Shown: positions 1-5,369 of the stretch, piece by piece
Layout: every line of letters starts with the position of its first letter
How positions within the stretch are numbered: the stretch's first letter is position 1
Source: Candidatus Omnitrophota bacterium
GTDB taxonomy: Bacteria > Omnitrophota > Gorgyraeia > Zapsychrales > Zapsychraceae
DNA: 5,369 nucleotides
Direction of reading: 5' to 3'
NCBI GenBank assembly: GCA_030634235.1
Contig: DAOWBD010000077.1
Span: 1 to 5,369 of the forward strand
Notes under the pieces: model-generated
What the model was told of the DNA's origin: nothing
What the model saw: only the letters and a program-made list of their open reading frames with translations
Database searches by the model: none
Program-made: the position numbers and the translations under genes

Positions 1-233
1 ATGATCAATTCCACTTTGCTCGGGTCAAGTTTCGCGTTTTTAAGAGCCTGCTTAGCCGCCTTCGTGGCCAGGTGGCTGTTGCGTTCGTGAGTTCCGGCGA
101 CGCGCCGCTCATTGATCCCGGTGCGCGTAATGATCCACTCATTGGTTGTATCCACCATTTTCTCAAGGTCAAAATTCGTCAATTTGCGTTCAGGTAGAAA
201 ATGCCCTAAACCGATAATCCCGACGTTGCTCAT
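1..233 (-). CDS. fabH: beta-ketoacyl-ACP synthase III (FabH), N-terminal 77 codons, cut by the window edge
   Basis: FabH (KAS III) starts type II fatty acid synthesis in the cytoplasm by condensing acetyl-CoA (or another short acyl-CoA) with malonyl-ACP. Only residues 1-77 are visible. The ATG at 233-231 is preceded by AAGGGA with 5-nt spacing. The N terminus reads MSNVGIIGLGHFLPERKLTN, the usual first beta strand and 'lP' turn of the family. It is followed by TTNEWIITRTGINERR (residues 29-44), the family signature that includes the CoA-contacting Trp (W33) and Arg (R37). Next comes a helix with LATKAAKQAL and KLDPSKVELI leading into the first core strand. The catalytic Cys, His and Asn lie beyond the edge, so activity cannot be judged. 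The gene starts 17 nt after the plsX stop, in the common plsX-fabH order. FabH-like KAS III paralogues of other pathways share this N terminus, but the neighbour favours true FabH. Confidence 0.93.
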   Translation of the reverse strand, partial: MSNVGIIGLGHFLPERKLTNFDLEKMVDTTNEWIITRTGINERRVAGTHERNSHLATKAAKQALKNAKLDPSKVELI

Positions 234-250
234 ATATATCCCTTCTTTTC

Positions 251-1246
251 TTAAATAGTTGTGCGTGAAATTCTTTCTGTCATCACACGCAAAATGTCAT
301 GTTCAATTTCCCTAATGGTCGCCCGGATCGCATTCTTGATGGCCTTCGGATTTGACCGGCCGTGGCTGATCATGACAATTCCGTTAACACCAAGAAGCGG
401 CGCCCCGCCATACTCTGTATAATCCGCAAGTTTCTTTATATGGTTCAGACGGGACTTCATCATGACCGCGCCAATCATGGCGATCGGGCTCTTGCTGATC
501 TCGCGTCGCAGCAATGCCGCGGCGGACTCCATGAGCCCCTGCGAGATCTTGATCACGATATTTCCCATGACCCCGTCACAAATGATACAATCATGTTCCC
601 CTTTAAAAATGCCGCTGGCCTCGACGTTGCCGTCAAAATCAGCGACGCGCTCTTCCATCATTTTATATATTTCCTTGGCGAACCCGCTTCCTTTACCGGC
701 TTCCTCGCCGATATTGAGCAGGCCGACTCTTGGAGTGTCGACGCCTAAAATTTCTTTTGTATAAACCTGCGCCATCAGCGCCGACTGAAGAAGATGTTCC
801 GGCTTAGGATCAGTATTGGCCCCCACGTCGATCAGAAAGGTGAAGTTTTTCAGCGTCGGAATGACAAGCCCGATCGCGGGCCGCTCGACGCCGTTGAGCA
901 TTCCTAAATTGATCGTCGAGGCCGCAACGACAGCGCCGGTATTCCCCGCGCTGACGAACGCGTCAAAGCCATCTTCTTTTAATAGATTAATGCCGACAGC
1001 GATGGACGAATCTTTTTTACCGCGAAGGCTGACCGTAGCAGGTTCATGCATCTCGACGGTTGTCGGAGCATGAATGATCTCAATACGGCCCTGAGGATAG
1101 TCGTGCTTTTTTAGTTCGGCCTGAACCTTTTCTTCAATACCAACAAGAATGATATTGGCGTCAAACTCTTTGACAGCTTCAACAACACCGGCGACAACCG
1201 ACTCCGGCGCGAAATCACCGCCCATAGCATCAACAACGATCTTCAA
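251..1246 (-). CDS. plsX: phosphate acyltransferase PlsX
   Basis: PlsX converts acyl-ACP and phosphate to acyl-phosphate, the acyl donor for PlsY in the first step of phosphatidic acid synthesis; it is a peripheral membrane protein. The product is 331 aa, normal for the family. It opens with MKIVVDAMGGDFAPE (1-15), matching the conserved VDAMGGD..P motif. It also has FVSAGNTGA (98-106), FLIDVGANTDPKP (137-149), LLNIGEEAGKG (177-187), CDGVMGNIVIK (223-233) and YTEYGGAPLLGVNG (276-289), all in family order. The start is a TTG at 1246-1244 with a GAGGA site 8 nt upstream; it gives the expected N terminus, and the next in-frame Met (residue 8) would cut into the conserved motif. The gene lies 76 nt after rpmF and 17 nt before fabH, a classic rpmF-plsX-fabH order that ties ribosome and lipid supply. 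Nothing looks broken. Confidence 0.97.
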   Translation of the reverse strand: MKIVVDAMGGDFAPESVVAGVVEAVKEFDANIILVGIEEKVQAELKKHDYPQGRIEIIHAPTTVEMHEPATVSLRGKKDSSIAVGINLLKEDGFDAFVSAGNTGAVVAASTINLGMLNGVERPAIGLVIPTLKNFTFLIDVGANTDPKPEHLLQSALMAQVYTKEILGVDTPRVGLLNIGEEAGKGSGFAKEIYKMMEERVADFDGNVEASGIFKGEHDCIICDGVMGNIVIKISQGLMESAAALLRREISKSPIAMIGAVMMKSRLNHIKKLADYTEYGGAPLLGVNGIVMISHGRSNPKAIKNAIRATIREIEHDILRVMTERISRTTI

Positions 1247-1254
1247 AATAAGTT

Positions 1255-1259
1255 TCCTC
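1255..1259 (-). promoter_or_regulatory. ribosome binding site of plsX (supports the TTG start)
   Basis: On the minus strand GAGGA is followed by an 8-nt spacer and the TTG codon of plsX. The site decides the start, since no in-frame ATG or GTG lies at the expected N terminus. Confidence 0.75.
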
Positions 1260-1269
1260 GTTAATGACC

Positions 1270-1317
1270 TGCCGCTTGTGCCACGTAACCGGGATCACTC
1301 GTCACAAGTAACGGGCA
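1270..1317 (-). other. possible RNA hairpin in the rpmF-plsX spacer
   Basis: In the minus-strand transcript CTTGTG pairs with CACAAG (plus-strand positions 1303-1308 and 1275-1280). Inside them GUGA can pair with UUAC around a UCCCGG loop, and outside them UGCC (1314-1317) can pair with GGCA (1270-1273). The internal parts contain mismatches and G-U pairs. No U-run follows on either strand, so it is not a typical intrinsic terminator. It may be an mRNA processing or stability element, or chance. The plsX ribosome binding site lies just outside the fold. Confidence 0.35.
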
Positions 1318-1322
1318 ACAGA

Positions 1323-1523
1323 TTAGGATTTTTCCGCTGCTTCTTTTTGTTTGATCTCGATGACCGGCTGCCCCTTGTAATACCCGCAGAACGGGCACAC
1401 ACGATGAGGAAGAATCGATCCTTTACATTGCGAACACAAGGCAAAACTCGGAACGGAGGCTCCGTAGTGTGTCCGGCGCTTGCGCTGTCGTTGACGCGAA
1501 TGTTGTCTTTTTGGATGTGCCAT
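1323..1523 (-). CDS. rpmF: 50S ribosomal protein L32 (bL32), zinc-binding form
   Basis: bL32 is a small protein of the large ribosomal subunit. The product is 66 aa. It begins MAHPKRQHSRQRQRKRRTHY, close to the family pattern M(A)xPKr..S..R...RR, a very basic N-terminal tail that threads through 23S rRNA. A zinc ribbon follows with cysteines at 30 and 33 (CSQC) and 43 and 46 (CPFC), so this is the 'C+' type that binds zinc. The end is GYYKGQPVIEIKQKEAAEKS, as expected (G-YY-G then a short charged tail). The ATG at 1523-1521 has AGGAG 5 nt upstream. The frame stays open upstream to 1616, but that extension is encoded by the repeat, is hydrophobic, and is not part of L32. The gene follows yceD, its usual partner, and precedes plsX. 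Confidence 0.97.
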   Translation of the reverse strand: MAHPKRQHSRQRQRKRRTHYGASVPSFALCSQCKGSILPHRVCPFCGYYKGQPVIEIKQKEAAEKS

Positions 1524-1528
1524 AATAA

Positions 1529-1533
1529 CTCCT
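1529..1533 (-). promoter_or_regulatory. ribosome binding site of rpmF (decides the start)
   Basis: AGGAG on the minus strand sits 5 nt before the ATG of the MAHPKR start. It excludes the longer in-frame start at 1616, which lies in the repeat. A promoter-like TATAAC occurs just upstream on the same strand (1534-1539), with TTGTTA 18 nt before it. A transcript started from it would begin at about the ribosome binding site, so I do not call a promoter. Confidence 0.75.
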
Positions 1534-1560
1534 GTTATACTATGTTTAAACCCTAAATAA

Positions 1561-1671
1561 CAAATTCCGAATACCAAACAAATTCCAATGACCAAAATTC
1601 CAAACAATTTGGTCATTTGTATTTTGGTAATTGTGATTTGCTTGGTATTTGGTGCTTGGTATTTGGAATTT
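1561..1671. repeat. nested inverted and tandem repeat element in the yceD-rpmF gap
   Basis: The outer arms are 1562-1577 (AAATTCCGAATACCAA) and 1656-1671 (TTGGTATTTGGAATTT), complementary at 15 of 16 positions. The inner arms are 1587-1596 (AATGACCAAA) and 1608-1617 (TTTGGTCATT), a perfect 10-bp stem with an 11-nt loop. The right side carries a perfect tandem copy of 14 nt, TGCTTGGTATTTGG, at 1639-1652 and 1653-1666. The left side has an 18-nt imperfect tandem, 1561-1578 and 1579-1596, matching at 15 of 18. Base use is AT-rich and built from few words (CCAAAT, ACCAA, AATTCC), unlike the flanking genes. The element lies inside a likely operon, so its minus-strand RNA could fold into a long hairpin. 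From memory, similar 'CCAAATACCAA' palindromic intergenic repeats occur in many copies in genomes of uncultured bacteria such as Omnitrophota. No transposase is present; a REP- or MITE-like element is the best description. Confidence 0.85.
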
Positions 1672-2108
1672 CAGTTACCTGTACCACTGGGTACAGCATG
1701 TTTATGTTTGCATTCCTGTGTATTTAAATTAACCCCGCAGTCGACGCAAAGCCCTTTGCAATCGATCCGGCATAAAATGTGCGCCGGCAGGTTCAGGATA
1801 AGTTCCTGGCGGATATCCTCGTCCATCTCAATGAACTCGCTATATTTCTTCGCATCAAAGGTCAGCGTAAATTCCGTAGACCAATCCTGCGTGGTCGCCT
1901 CTAAACACCGGCCGCAGGTCGCGTCATAACGGCTTTTGGCCGTGATCTTCGCAAGGACCTCGTCATCCCCCCGGATGATCTTCGCGCTGATCTCAAACGG
2001 GGAAATGAACGTCAGAATATCTTTCTGCGTCAACCCGATCAGGTCGACGGGAAAGGACTCGTTACAATCCATGCCGTCATTGCCAATACGTCGAACTTGA
2101 ACTTTCAT
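1671..2108 (-). CDS. yceD: YceD/DUF177 family protein
   Basis: DUF177 (YceD) is a widespread small protein almost always encoded next to rpmF. In plants and E. coli the family is linked to 23S rRNA accumulation or processing; its exact molecular role is not established. The product is 145 aa. The central CGRCLE motif (65-70) is the family hallmark (CxRCL), followed by an acidic stretch EFIEMDEDIRQELILNLP (91-108) matching the usual 'iDl.e.v.e.l.L.lP' region. The end has CRIDCKGLCVDCGVNLNTQEC (C113, C117, C121, C124, C133), the family's CKGLCpxCG.nlN..C motif, which may bind metal. The ATG at 2108-2106 has AAGGA 10 nt upstream, and the gene begins 17 nt after coaD. The tail ends soon after the last Cys with HAVPSGTGN, and the TGA stop touches the outer arm of the adjoining repeat. 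The last codons may therefore have been altered when the repeat arrived; this is inference. Confidence 0.92.
   Translation of the reverse strand: MKVQVRRIGNDGMDCNESFPVDLIGLTQKDILTFISPFEISAKIIRGDDEVLAKITAKSRYDATCGRCLEATTQDWSTEFTLTFDAKKYSEFIEMDEDIRQELILNLPAHILCRIDCKGLCVDCGVNLNTQECKHKHAVPSGTGN
1679..1696 (-). other. small perfect hairpin at the 3' end of yceD
   Basis: CTGTACC (1679-1685) and GGTACAG (1690-1696) form a 7-bp stem with a 4-nt loop. It lies within the last codons of yceD, just before the stop codon and the palindromic repeat. There is no U-run after it, so it is not a complete terminator. Together with the repeat it could make the yceD-rpmF junction of the mRNA highly structured. 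Confidence 0.4.
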
Positions 2109-2125
2109 GCGTTTTTAATCCTTCA

Positions 2126-2614
2126 TTATTTCTTCGTGCCTAATTTTTCCCTAAGCCTCTTTGCGACAGAATCCGGAACGAACGATGTGATATCGGCATC
2201 GAGCAAAGCAACTTCCTTGATCAGTTTCGACGACAGGAATGAATAGCCTTCCGACGGCATGAGAAAGACCGTCTCGATATTTCCATCAAGACGGCGGTTC
2301 GTTAAAGCCATTTGAAGTTCATATTCAAAGTCCGAGATCATCCGCAGGCCCCGGATCAGAACATTGATCTTCTTCGCGCGGGCGTAGTCGATCACAAGCC
2401 CGTCAAAACTCTCAACACGGACATTTCCGATATCGCCGGCGACCTCTTTGACCATCTCGACACGCTCCTGCGTATTAAAAAGCGTGTTCTTGTGAGTACT
2501 CTCGGCCACGGCCACAACGACATCGTCAAAGGCATGAGCCGCACGCTTGATCAGATCAATATGCCCGTACGTGACGGGGTCAAAACTGCCGGGATATATA
2601 GCTGAACGGCCCAC
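2126..2614 (-). CDS. coaD: phosphopantetheine adenylyltransferase (CoaD)
   Basis: CoaD transfers AMP from ATP to 4'-phosphopantetheine, giving dephospho-CoA, the penultimate step of CoA synthesis in the cytoplasm. The product is 162 aa, the normal bacterial length. The nucleotidyltransferase start AIYPGSFDPVTYGHIDLI (5-22) holds the T-x-G-H form of the HxGH motif (T15-H18). NVLIRGLRMISDFEYE (84-99) carries the conserved RGLR and D-(F/Y)-E-Y-E segment. FLMPSEGYSFLSSKLIKEVA (117-136) contains the SS..IKE motif that binds the ATP phosphates. The start is GTG at 2614-2612 with AGGGAG 7 nt upstream. It follows rsmD by 43 nt, and rsmD-coaD is one of the most widespread gene pairs in bacteria. It is the metabolic link to the lipid genes downstream, since FabH uses acetyl-CoA and ACP needs the CoA-derived arm. 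Confidence 0.98.
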   Translation of the reverse strand: MGRSAIYPGSFDPVTYGHIDLIKRAAHAFDDVVVAVAESTHKNTLFNTQERVEMVKEVAGDIGNVRVESFDGLVIDYARAKKINVLIRGLRMISDFEYELQMALTNRRLDGNIETVFLMPSEGYSFLSSKLIKEVALLDADITSFVPDSVAKRLREKLGTKK

Positions 2615-2621
2615 TTGATCA

Positions 2622-2627
2622 CTCCCT
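2622..2627 (-). promoter_or_regulatory. ribosome binding site of coaD (supports the GTG start)
   Basis: AGGGAG on the minus strand lies 7 nt before GTG. The GTG places the YPGSFDP motif at residue 7, the usual position, so no other start is needed. Confidence 0.75.
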
Positions 2628-2657
2628 GTCTAACAATGCGAGTCTGTATTAATATTA

Positions 2658-3215
2658 CTATTTATATATGGAAAAAAACGTGCTGCCGTACTTTTTCTGT
2701 CTAAAAGTAAGAAATTTACCTTGTTTTTCAGGTAGAATTTCTCTTTTTTCATGCTGGATAATGACTGTACAATTGGGCTGTAATATATCATAGCCCCCCA
2801 GCGTTTTCAAGGCTTTTTTTGCCAGTCCCAGACCATAAGGAGGGTCGACAAAAATGATATCAAACTTCTTTTCCTGACGGACAAACAGCTTGACCGCGGC
2901 AAAAGCGTCGGTTTGGACGACCTCGTACGGGAAGGCGCCGGATGCGTCCGGCCCGATCGATAAAAGAGCGATATTTTCATTGATCACCTCCACGCATTTG
3001 GGGTCTTTTTCGACCATCGTCGCTTTAACTGCCCCACGGGAAATGGCCTCCAAGCCGATGGCCCCGCTCCCGGCAAAGAGATCCAGCAATGTGATTCCTT
3101 CCAAGTCCTGGCCCAGAATATCAAACAGGGCCTCGCGGGCGATACTTTGGGTAGGCCGAATGCCGTTGGGCATAAAGAAGTTACGTCCCTTAAATTGTCC
3201 GCCAATTATTTTCAC
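2658..3215 (-). CDS. rsmD: 16S rRNA (guanine(966)-N(2))-methyltransferase RsmD
   Basis: RsmD methylates N2 of G966 of 16S rRNA (E. coli numbering) in the small subunit, using S-adenosylmethionine. The product is 185 aa, typical for the family. It begins MKIIGGQFKGRNFFMPNG, matching the usual rIigG.~kGr.l..P pattern, then RPTQSIAREALFDIL (20-34) where most members read RPT.drvREalFn. The SAM-binding motif I is LLDLFAGSGAIGLEAISRGA (43-62), followed by the VEKD acidic strand (68-71). The catalytic motif IV is FVDPPYGLG (122-130), with DPPY at 124-127, specific for amino-group N-methylation. The start is GTG at 3215-3213, only 2 nt after the recG stop. The GGGG overlapping the end of recG, 5 nt upstream, is its likely Shine-Dalgarno site, so translation is probably coupled to recG. 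It forms the usual pair with coaD downstream. Confidence 0.96.
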   Translation of the reverse strand: MKIIGGQFKGRNFFMPNGIRPTQSIAREALFDILGQDLEGITLLDLFAGSGAIGLEAISRGAVKATMVEKDPKCVEVINENIALLSIGPDASGAFPYEVVQTDAFAAVKLFVRQEKKFDIIFVDPPYGLGLAKKALKTLGGYDILQPNCTVIIQHEKREILPEKQGKFLTFRQKKYGSTFFSIYK

Positions 3216-3217
3216 AC

Positions 3218-5302
3218 TTACCCCGCTTTCACATCCTTTAAATACGTCGGATAACGTTTCTTGATTATATCATTAATATACCGGTTCGGCTCCTTAGCCA
3301 GTTTCGGGTCATTTTCCGTCAATGTGATCGCCTCCTTGCGGGCGAGCTCGAGAATATCAAGCTGCGTGAGCGGATTAGCGACCTTCAGCTCATTAAGCCC
3401 GTGCTGATGACGGCCGAAAAACCGCCCGGGTCCGCGAATCTCAAGGTCATGCTGGGCGATCTCAAAGCCGTTCGTTGTCGAGAGGATCGCCTTGAGGCGG
3501 TCGTTCGACTCGGACGTCTCTGCCTCAGCAACGAGCAGGCACAATCCATCGGTCTCACCACGTCCGATGCGCCCGCGTAGCTGATGCAGCTGGGCCAGCC
3601 CAAAACGCTCCGCGTTCTCAATAACCATGACGTTCGCGTTGGGCACGTCGACGCCGACTTCGACGACCGTCGTGGCAACGAGAATGTCGATCTCCTTGTC
3701 CTTGAACCGGCCCATGATCTCGTGGCTTTCTTTTTGTTTCATCTGCCCGTGAACCAGCCCGATCGAAAGCTTCTTGAACTCCGTCGTCTGAAAATATTTG
3801 TACATCTCTTTCGCCGCTTTAAGGTCGAGCTTCTCGGACTCCTCAATGATCGGATAGATCACATAGACCTGCTGGCCCTCGGCGGCCTTCTTGCGAATGA
3901 GCCCGTAGACCTCATCGGCCTGTTGATGATTGTAAAGGCGTGTCTCGACCTTCCCGCGGCCCGGCGGCATCTCGTCGATAATCGAGATGTCGAGATCGCC
4001 GTAAAGCGTTATACATAACGTGCGTGGGATCGGCGTCGCGGTCATGATCAGGACGTCCGGATTTTTTCCCTTCTCCGCAAGCAGCGCGCGCTGGCGCACG
4101 CCGAACTTGTGCTGTTCGTCGATCACCGCAAAACTCAAACTCTTGAAAGCGACCTCGTCATTGATCAGGGCATGGGTCCCGACAACAAGGTCGATCTCGC
4201 CATTCTTGATCTGCTCGTAAAGTTTATCCTTCTCGGCCTTCTTGATGCCGCTGATAAAAAGCGCGACCTTCATGTCTTTAAATGTTCCGTCTTCGATCAT
4301 CGCCTTGATATTCTCGTAATGCTGGCGCGCGAGGATCTCCGTCGGGGCCATGACGCAGGATTGATGGCCGTTCTCAAAAGCCATGACACAACCGAAGATC
4401 GCGACGAGCGTCTTGCCCGACCCGACGTCGCCCTGCAGGAGCCGGAGCATCGGAGAGCGCCCTTCCATGTCGGCGCGGATCTCCCGGATCACTTTTTTCT
4501 GCGCGCCGGTCAGTTCGAACGGGAACGCGTCGACAAACCGCAGCGCGTGAGCGTCGCTGATCTTATGCGCGATCCCTTTTTTGCACGTGATGCTCAGTCG
4601 CCGCAAGATAATCGATATCTGAAAGAAATAAAATTCCTCAAACGAAATGCGGCTTAGGGCATTCTCCTGGTCCTCAAAGCTCTCAGGAAAATGGATGTTG
4701 CCGATGCTACGCTTGATATTCGACAAACGGTGTTTATTGCGCAATTCGACCGGAAGCTGTTCGACGAGCCGGTCCTTATATTTTTCAAGGGAAGCTTTGA
4801 TCGTCCGGCGCAGATAGCGCTGTGTCACGCCCCGCGTCAGCGGATAGATCGGCACGATACGCTTTAAGTTCAGGCCTTCGTCTTCTTCACTCTCGAGGAT
4901 CTCATACTCCGGCGAGACCATCTGCAGTCGCTCTTTGTACACATCGACCTTCCCGTAGCAGACAACGCGCTTGCCCTCAACGAAATAACGGTCGAGGTAC
5001 GGCTGGTTGAACCAGATGCAGGAAATACGCCCAGACCCGTCATCCATGGTCATTTGAGAAACATGTTTCTTGGTGTACCAGCTCCGGCGGGAGTCTTTCG
5101 CAAGGATCGTCCCGCTGACCGTCTGCCATTCCCCTACTTGGACCTGGGCGATTGGCGTTAAATTGCGCCGGTCCTGATAGCGGCGAGGAAAAAAATACAG
5201 CAGGTCCGCGACGCTTTCGATCCCAAGCTGCGCGAACAGTTTCTTCCTGGCCGGGCCGACGCCCTTAACATATTGGACGGAAATGTCTTCGAGAGATTGC
5301 AT
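3218..5302 (-). CDS. recG: ATP-dependent DNA helicase RecG
   Basis: RecG is a monomeric superfamily 2 DNA translocase that remodels stalled forks and branch-migrates Holliday junctions and R-loops. The product is 694 aa from the ATG at 5302-5300, normal for the family. Residues below are numbered from a possible TTG start two codons upstream (5308-5306); subtract 2 for the ATG start. The N-terminal helix-hairpin-helix-like KGVGPARKKLFAQLGI (15-30) leads into FFPRRYQDR (39-47) and the OB-fold wedge domain at about 55-135. Helicase motifs in order are Walker A LLQGDVGSGKT (290-300), APTEILA (321-327), GTHALI (377-382), DEQHKFG (397-403, the DExH box), TATPIPRT (423-430), VVEVGVDVPNA (548-558) and QLRGRIGRG (576-584). 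The C-terminal TRG region is NGFEIAQHDLEIRGPG (613-628) followed by RFFGRHQHGL (629-638). I prefer the ATG, since GGA lies 9 nt upstream and only 3 nt before the TTG. It is first of the cluster as seen. Confidence 0.97.
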   Translation of the reverse strand: MQSLEDISVQYVKGVGPARKKLFAQLGIESVADLLYFFPRRYQDRRNLTPIAQVQVGEWQTVSGTILAKDSRRSWYTKKHVSQMTMDDGSGRISCIWFNQPYLDRYFVEGKRVVCYGKVDVYKERLQMVSPEYEILESEEDEGLNLKRIVPIYPLTRGVTQRYLRRTIKASLEKYKDRLVEQLPVELRNKHRLSNIKRSIGNIHFPESFEDQENALSRISFEEFYFFQISIILRRLSITCKKGIAHKISDAHALRFVDAFPFELTGAQKKVIREIRADMEGRSPMLRLLQGDVGSGKTLVAIFGCVMAFENGHQSCVMAPTEILARQHYENIKAMIEDGTFKDMKVALFISGIKKAEKDKLYEQIKNGEIDLVVGTHALINDEVAFKSLSFAVIDEQHKFGVRQRALLAEKGKNPDVLIMTATPIPRTLCITLYGDLDISIIDEMPPGRGKVETRLYNHQQADEVYGLIRKKAAEGQQVYVIYPIIEESEKLDLKAAKEMYKYFQTTEFKKLSIGLVHGQMKQKESHEIMGRFKDKEIDILVATTVVEVGVDVPNANVMVIENAERFGLAQLHQLRGRIGRGETDGLCLLVAEAETSESNDRLKAILSTTNGFEIAQHDLEIRGPGRFFGRHQHGLNELKVANPLTQLDILELARKEAITLTENDPKLAKEPNRYINDIIKKRYPTYLKDVKAG

Positions 5303-5333
5303 GATCAAACATCCAGGTTCCGGAGCCTTACAA

Positions 5334-5365
5334 TAGAAAAGACAAGGTAAATTCTACCTTGTCTT
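5334..5365 (-). terminator. possible intrinsic terminator of a gene to the right of the window, or leader hairpin of recG
   Basis: Positions 5339-5349 and 5355-5365 form a perfect 11-bp inverted repeat (AAGACAAGGTA / TACCTTGTCTT) with the 5-nt loop 5350-5354. On the minus strand the stem runs into TTTTCTATT, a weak U-tract. The stem has only 4 GC pairs, so it is a modest terminator. About 30 nt separate it from the recG start, which leaves little room for a separate promoter. TAGAAT (5351-5356 on the minus strand) resembles a -10 box, but its -35 would lie off the window. Confidence 0.5.
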
Positions 5366-5369
5366 GCCA

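Noticed and set aside
362..1073. Plus-strand open frames antisense to plsX
   Set aside because: They overlap an intact PlsX with all its conserved motifs and show no recognisable family of their own.
1534..1563. Sigma-70-like promoter before rpmF (TTGTTA, 18 nt, TATAAC on the minus strand)
   Set aside because: The predicted transcript would begin at about the ribosome binding site, leaving none to translate from; the region is AT-rich, so chance matches are likely.
1524..1616. 31-residue N-terminal extension of L32 starting at 1616
   Set aside because: It is encoded by the palindromic repeat and is hydrophobic, and the AGGAG site points to the ATG at 1523, which gives the normal L32 N terminus.
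1561..1671. CRISPR array
   Set aside because: The repeated units are tandem or inverted without spacers of regular length, and no cas genes are present.
1588..1929. Plus-strand open frame of 113 codons through the repeat and antisense to yceD
   Set aside because: No good ribosome binding site or family resemblance; the first part is repeat-derived and the rest is the complement of yceD.
2711..2742. ACAAGGTAAATT shared between the end of rsmD (minus strand) and the hairpin at 5339-5365
   Set aside because: It is a 12-nt match in AT-rich sequence, within coding sequence for EKQGKFL at one site and without a proper palindrome there; chance is the simplest explanation.
3584..4657. Plus-strand open frames antisense to recG
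   Set aside because: The opposite strand has a full set of RecG helicase motifs in frame; these frames are complements with no recognisable domain.

Overview
This is a conserved bacterial housekeeping cluster. All seven genes lie on the minus strand, so transcription runs from the right end of the window to the left. In transcription order they are recG, rsmD, coaD, yceD (DUF177), rpmF, plsX and the first 77 codons of fabH, which runs off at base 1. Gaps are 2 to 147 nt, which fits one co-transcribed unit. The longest gene-free stretch is the 147-nt gap between yceD and rpmF (1524-1670), and most of it is a palindromic repeat.

The right edge (about 5303-5369) holds an 11-bp hairpin with a U-rich tail on the minus strand. 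It probably ends transcription of a gene outside the window, or sits beside the promoter of this unit. Then come RecG (branch-migrating helicase), RsmD (16S rRNA m2G966 methyltransferase; its GTG start is 2 nt after the recG stop) and CoaD (phosphopantetheine adenylyltransferase). The left half has YceD/DUF177 with ribosomal protein L32, a widespread pair, followed by PlsX and FabH, the entry points of phospholipid and fatty acid synthesis. The shared theme is growth: CoaD supplies the CoA branch that feeds FabH (acetyl-CoA) and the ACP cofactor, PlsX draws acyl-ACP into phospholipid, and RsmD and L32 belong to the ribosome.

The organism cannot be named with confidence. Mixed GC content, GTG and TTG starts with good Shine-Dalgarno sites, a four-cysteine L32 and an AT-rich 'CCAAATACCAA' palindromic intergenic repeat together resemble genomes of uncultured phyla such as Omnitrophota (PVC group). 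That assignment rests on remembered repeat style and gene order and is tentative.

I see no new biological system here: no defence, mobile-protein or biosynthetic cargo genes. The points most worth a second look are the nested inverted/tandem repeat between yceD and rpmF, which starts at the yceD stop codon, a structured spacer between rpmF and plsX, and an altered TRG motif in RecG.
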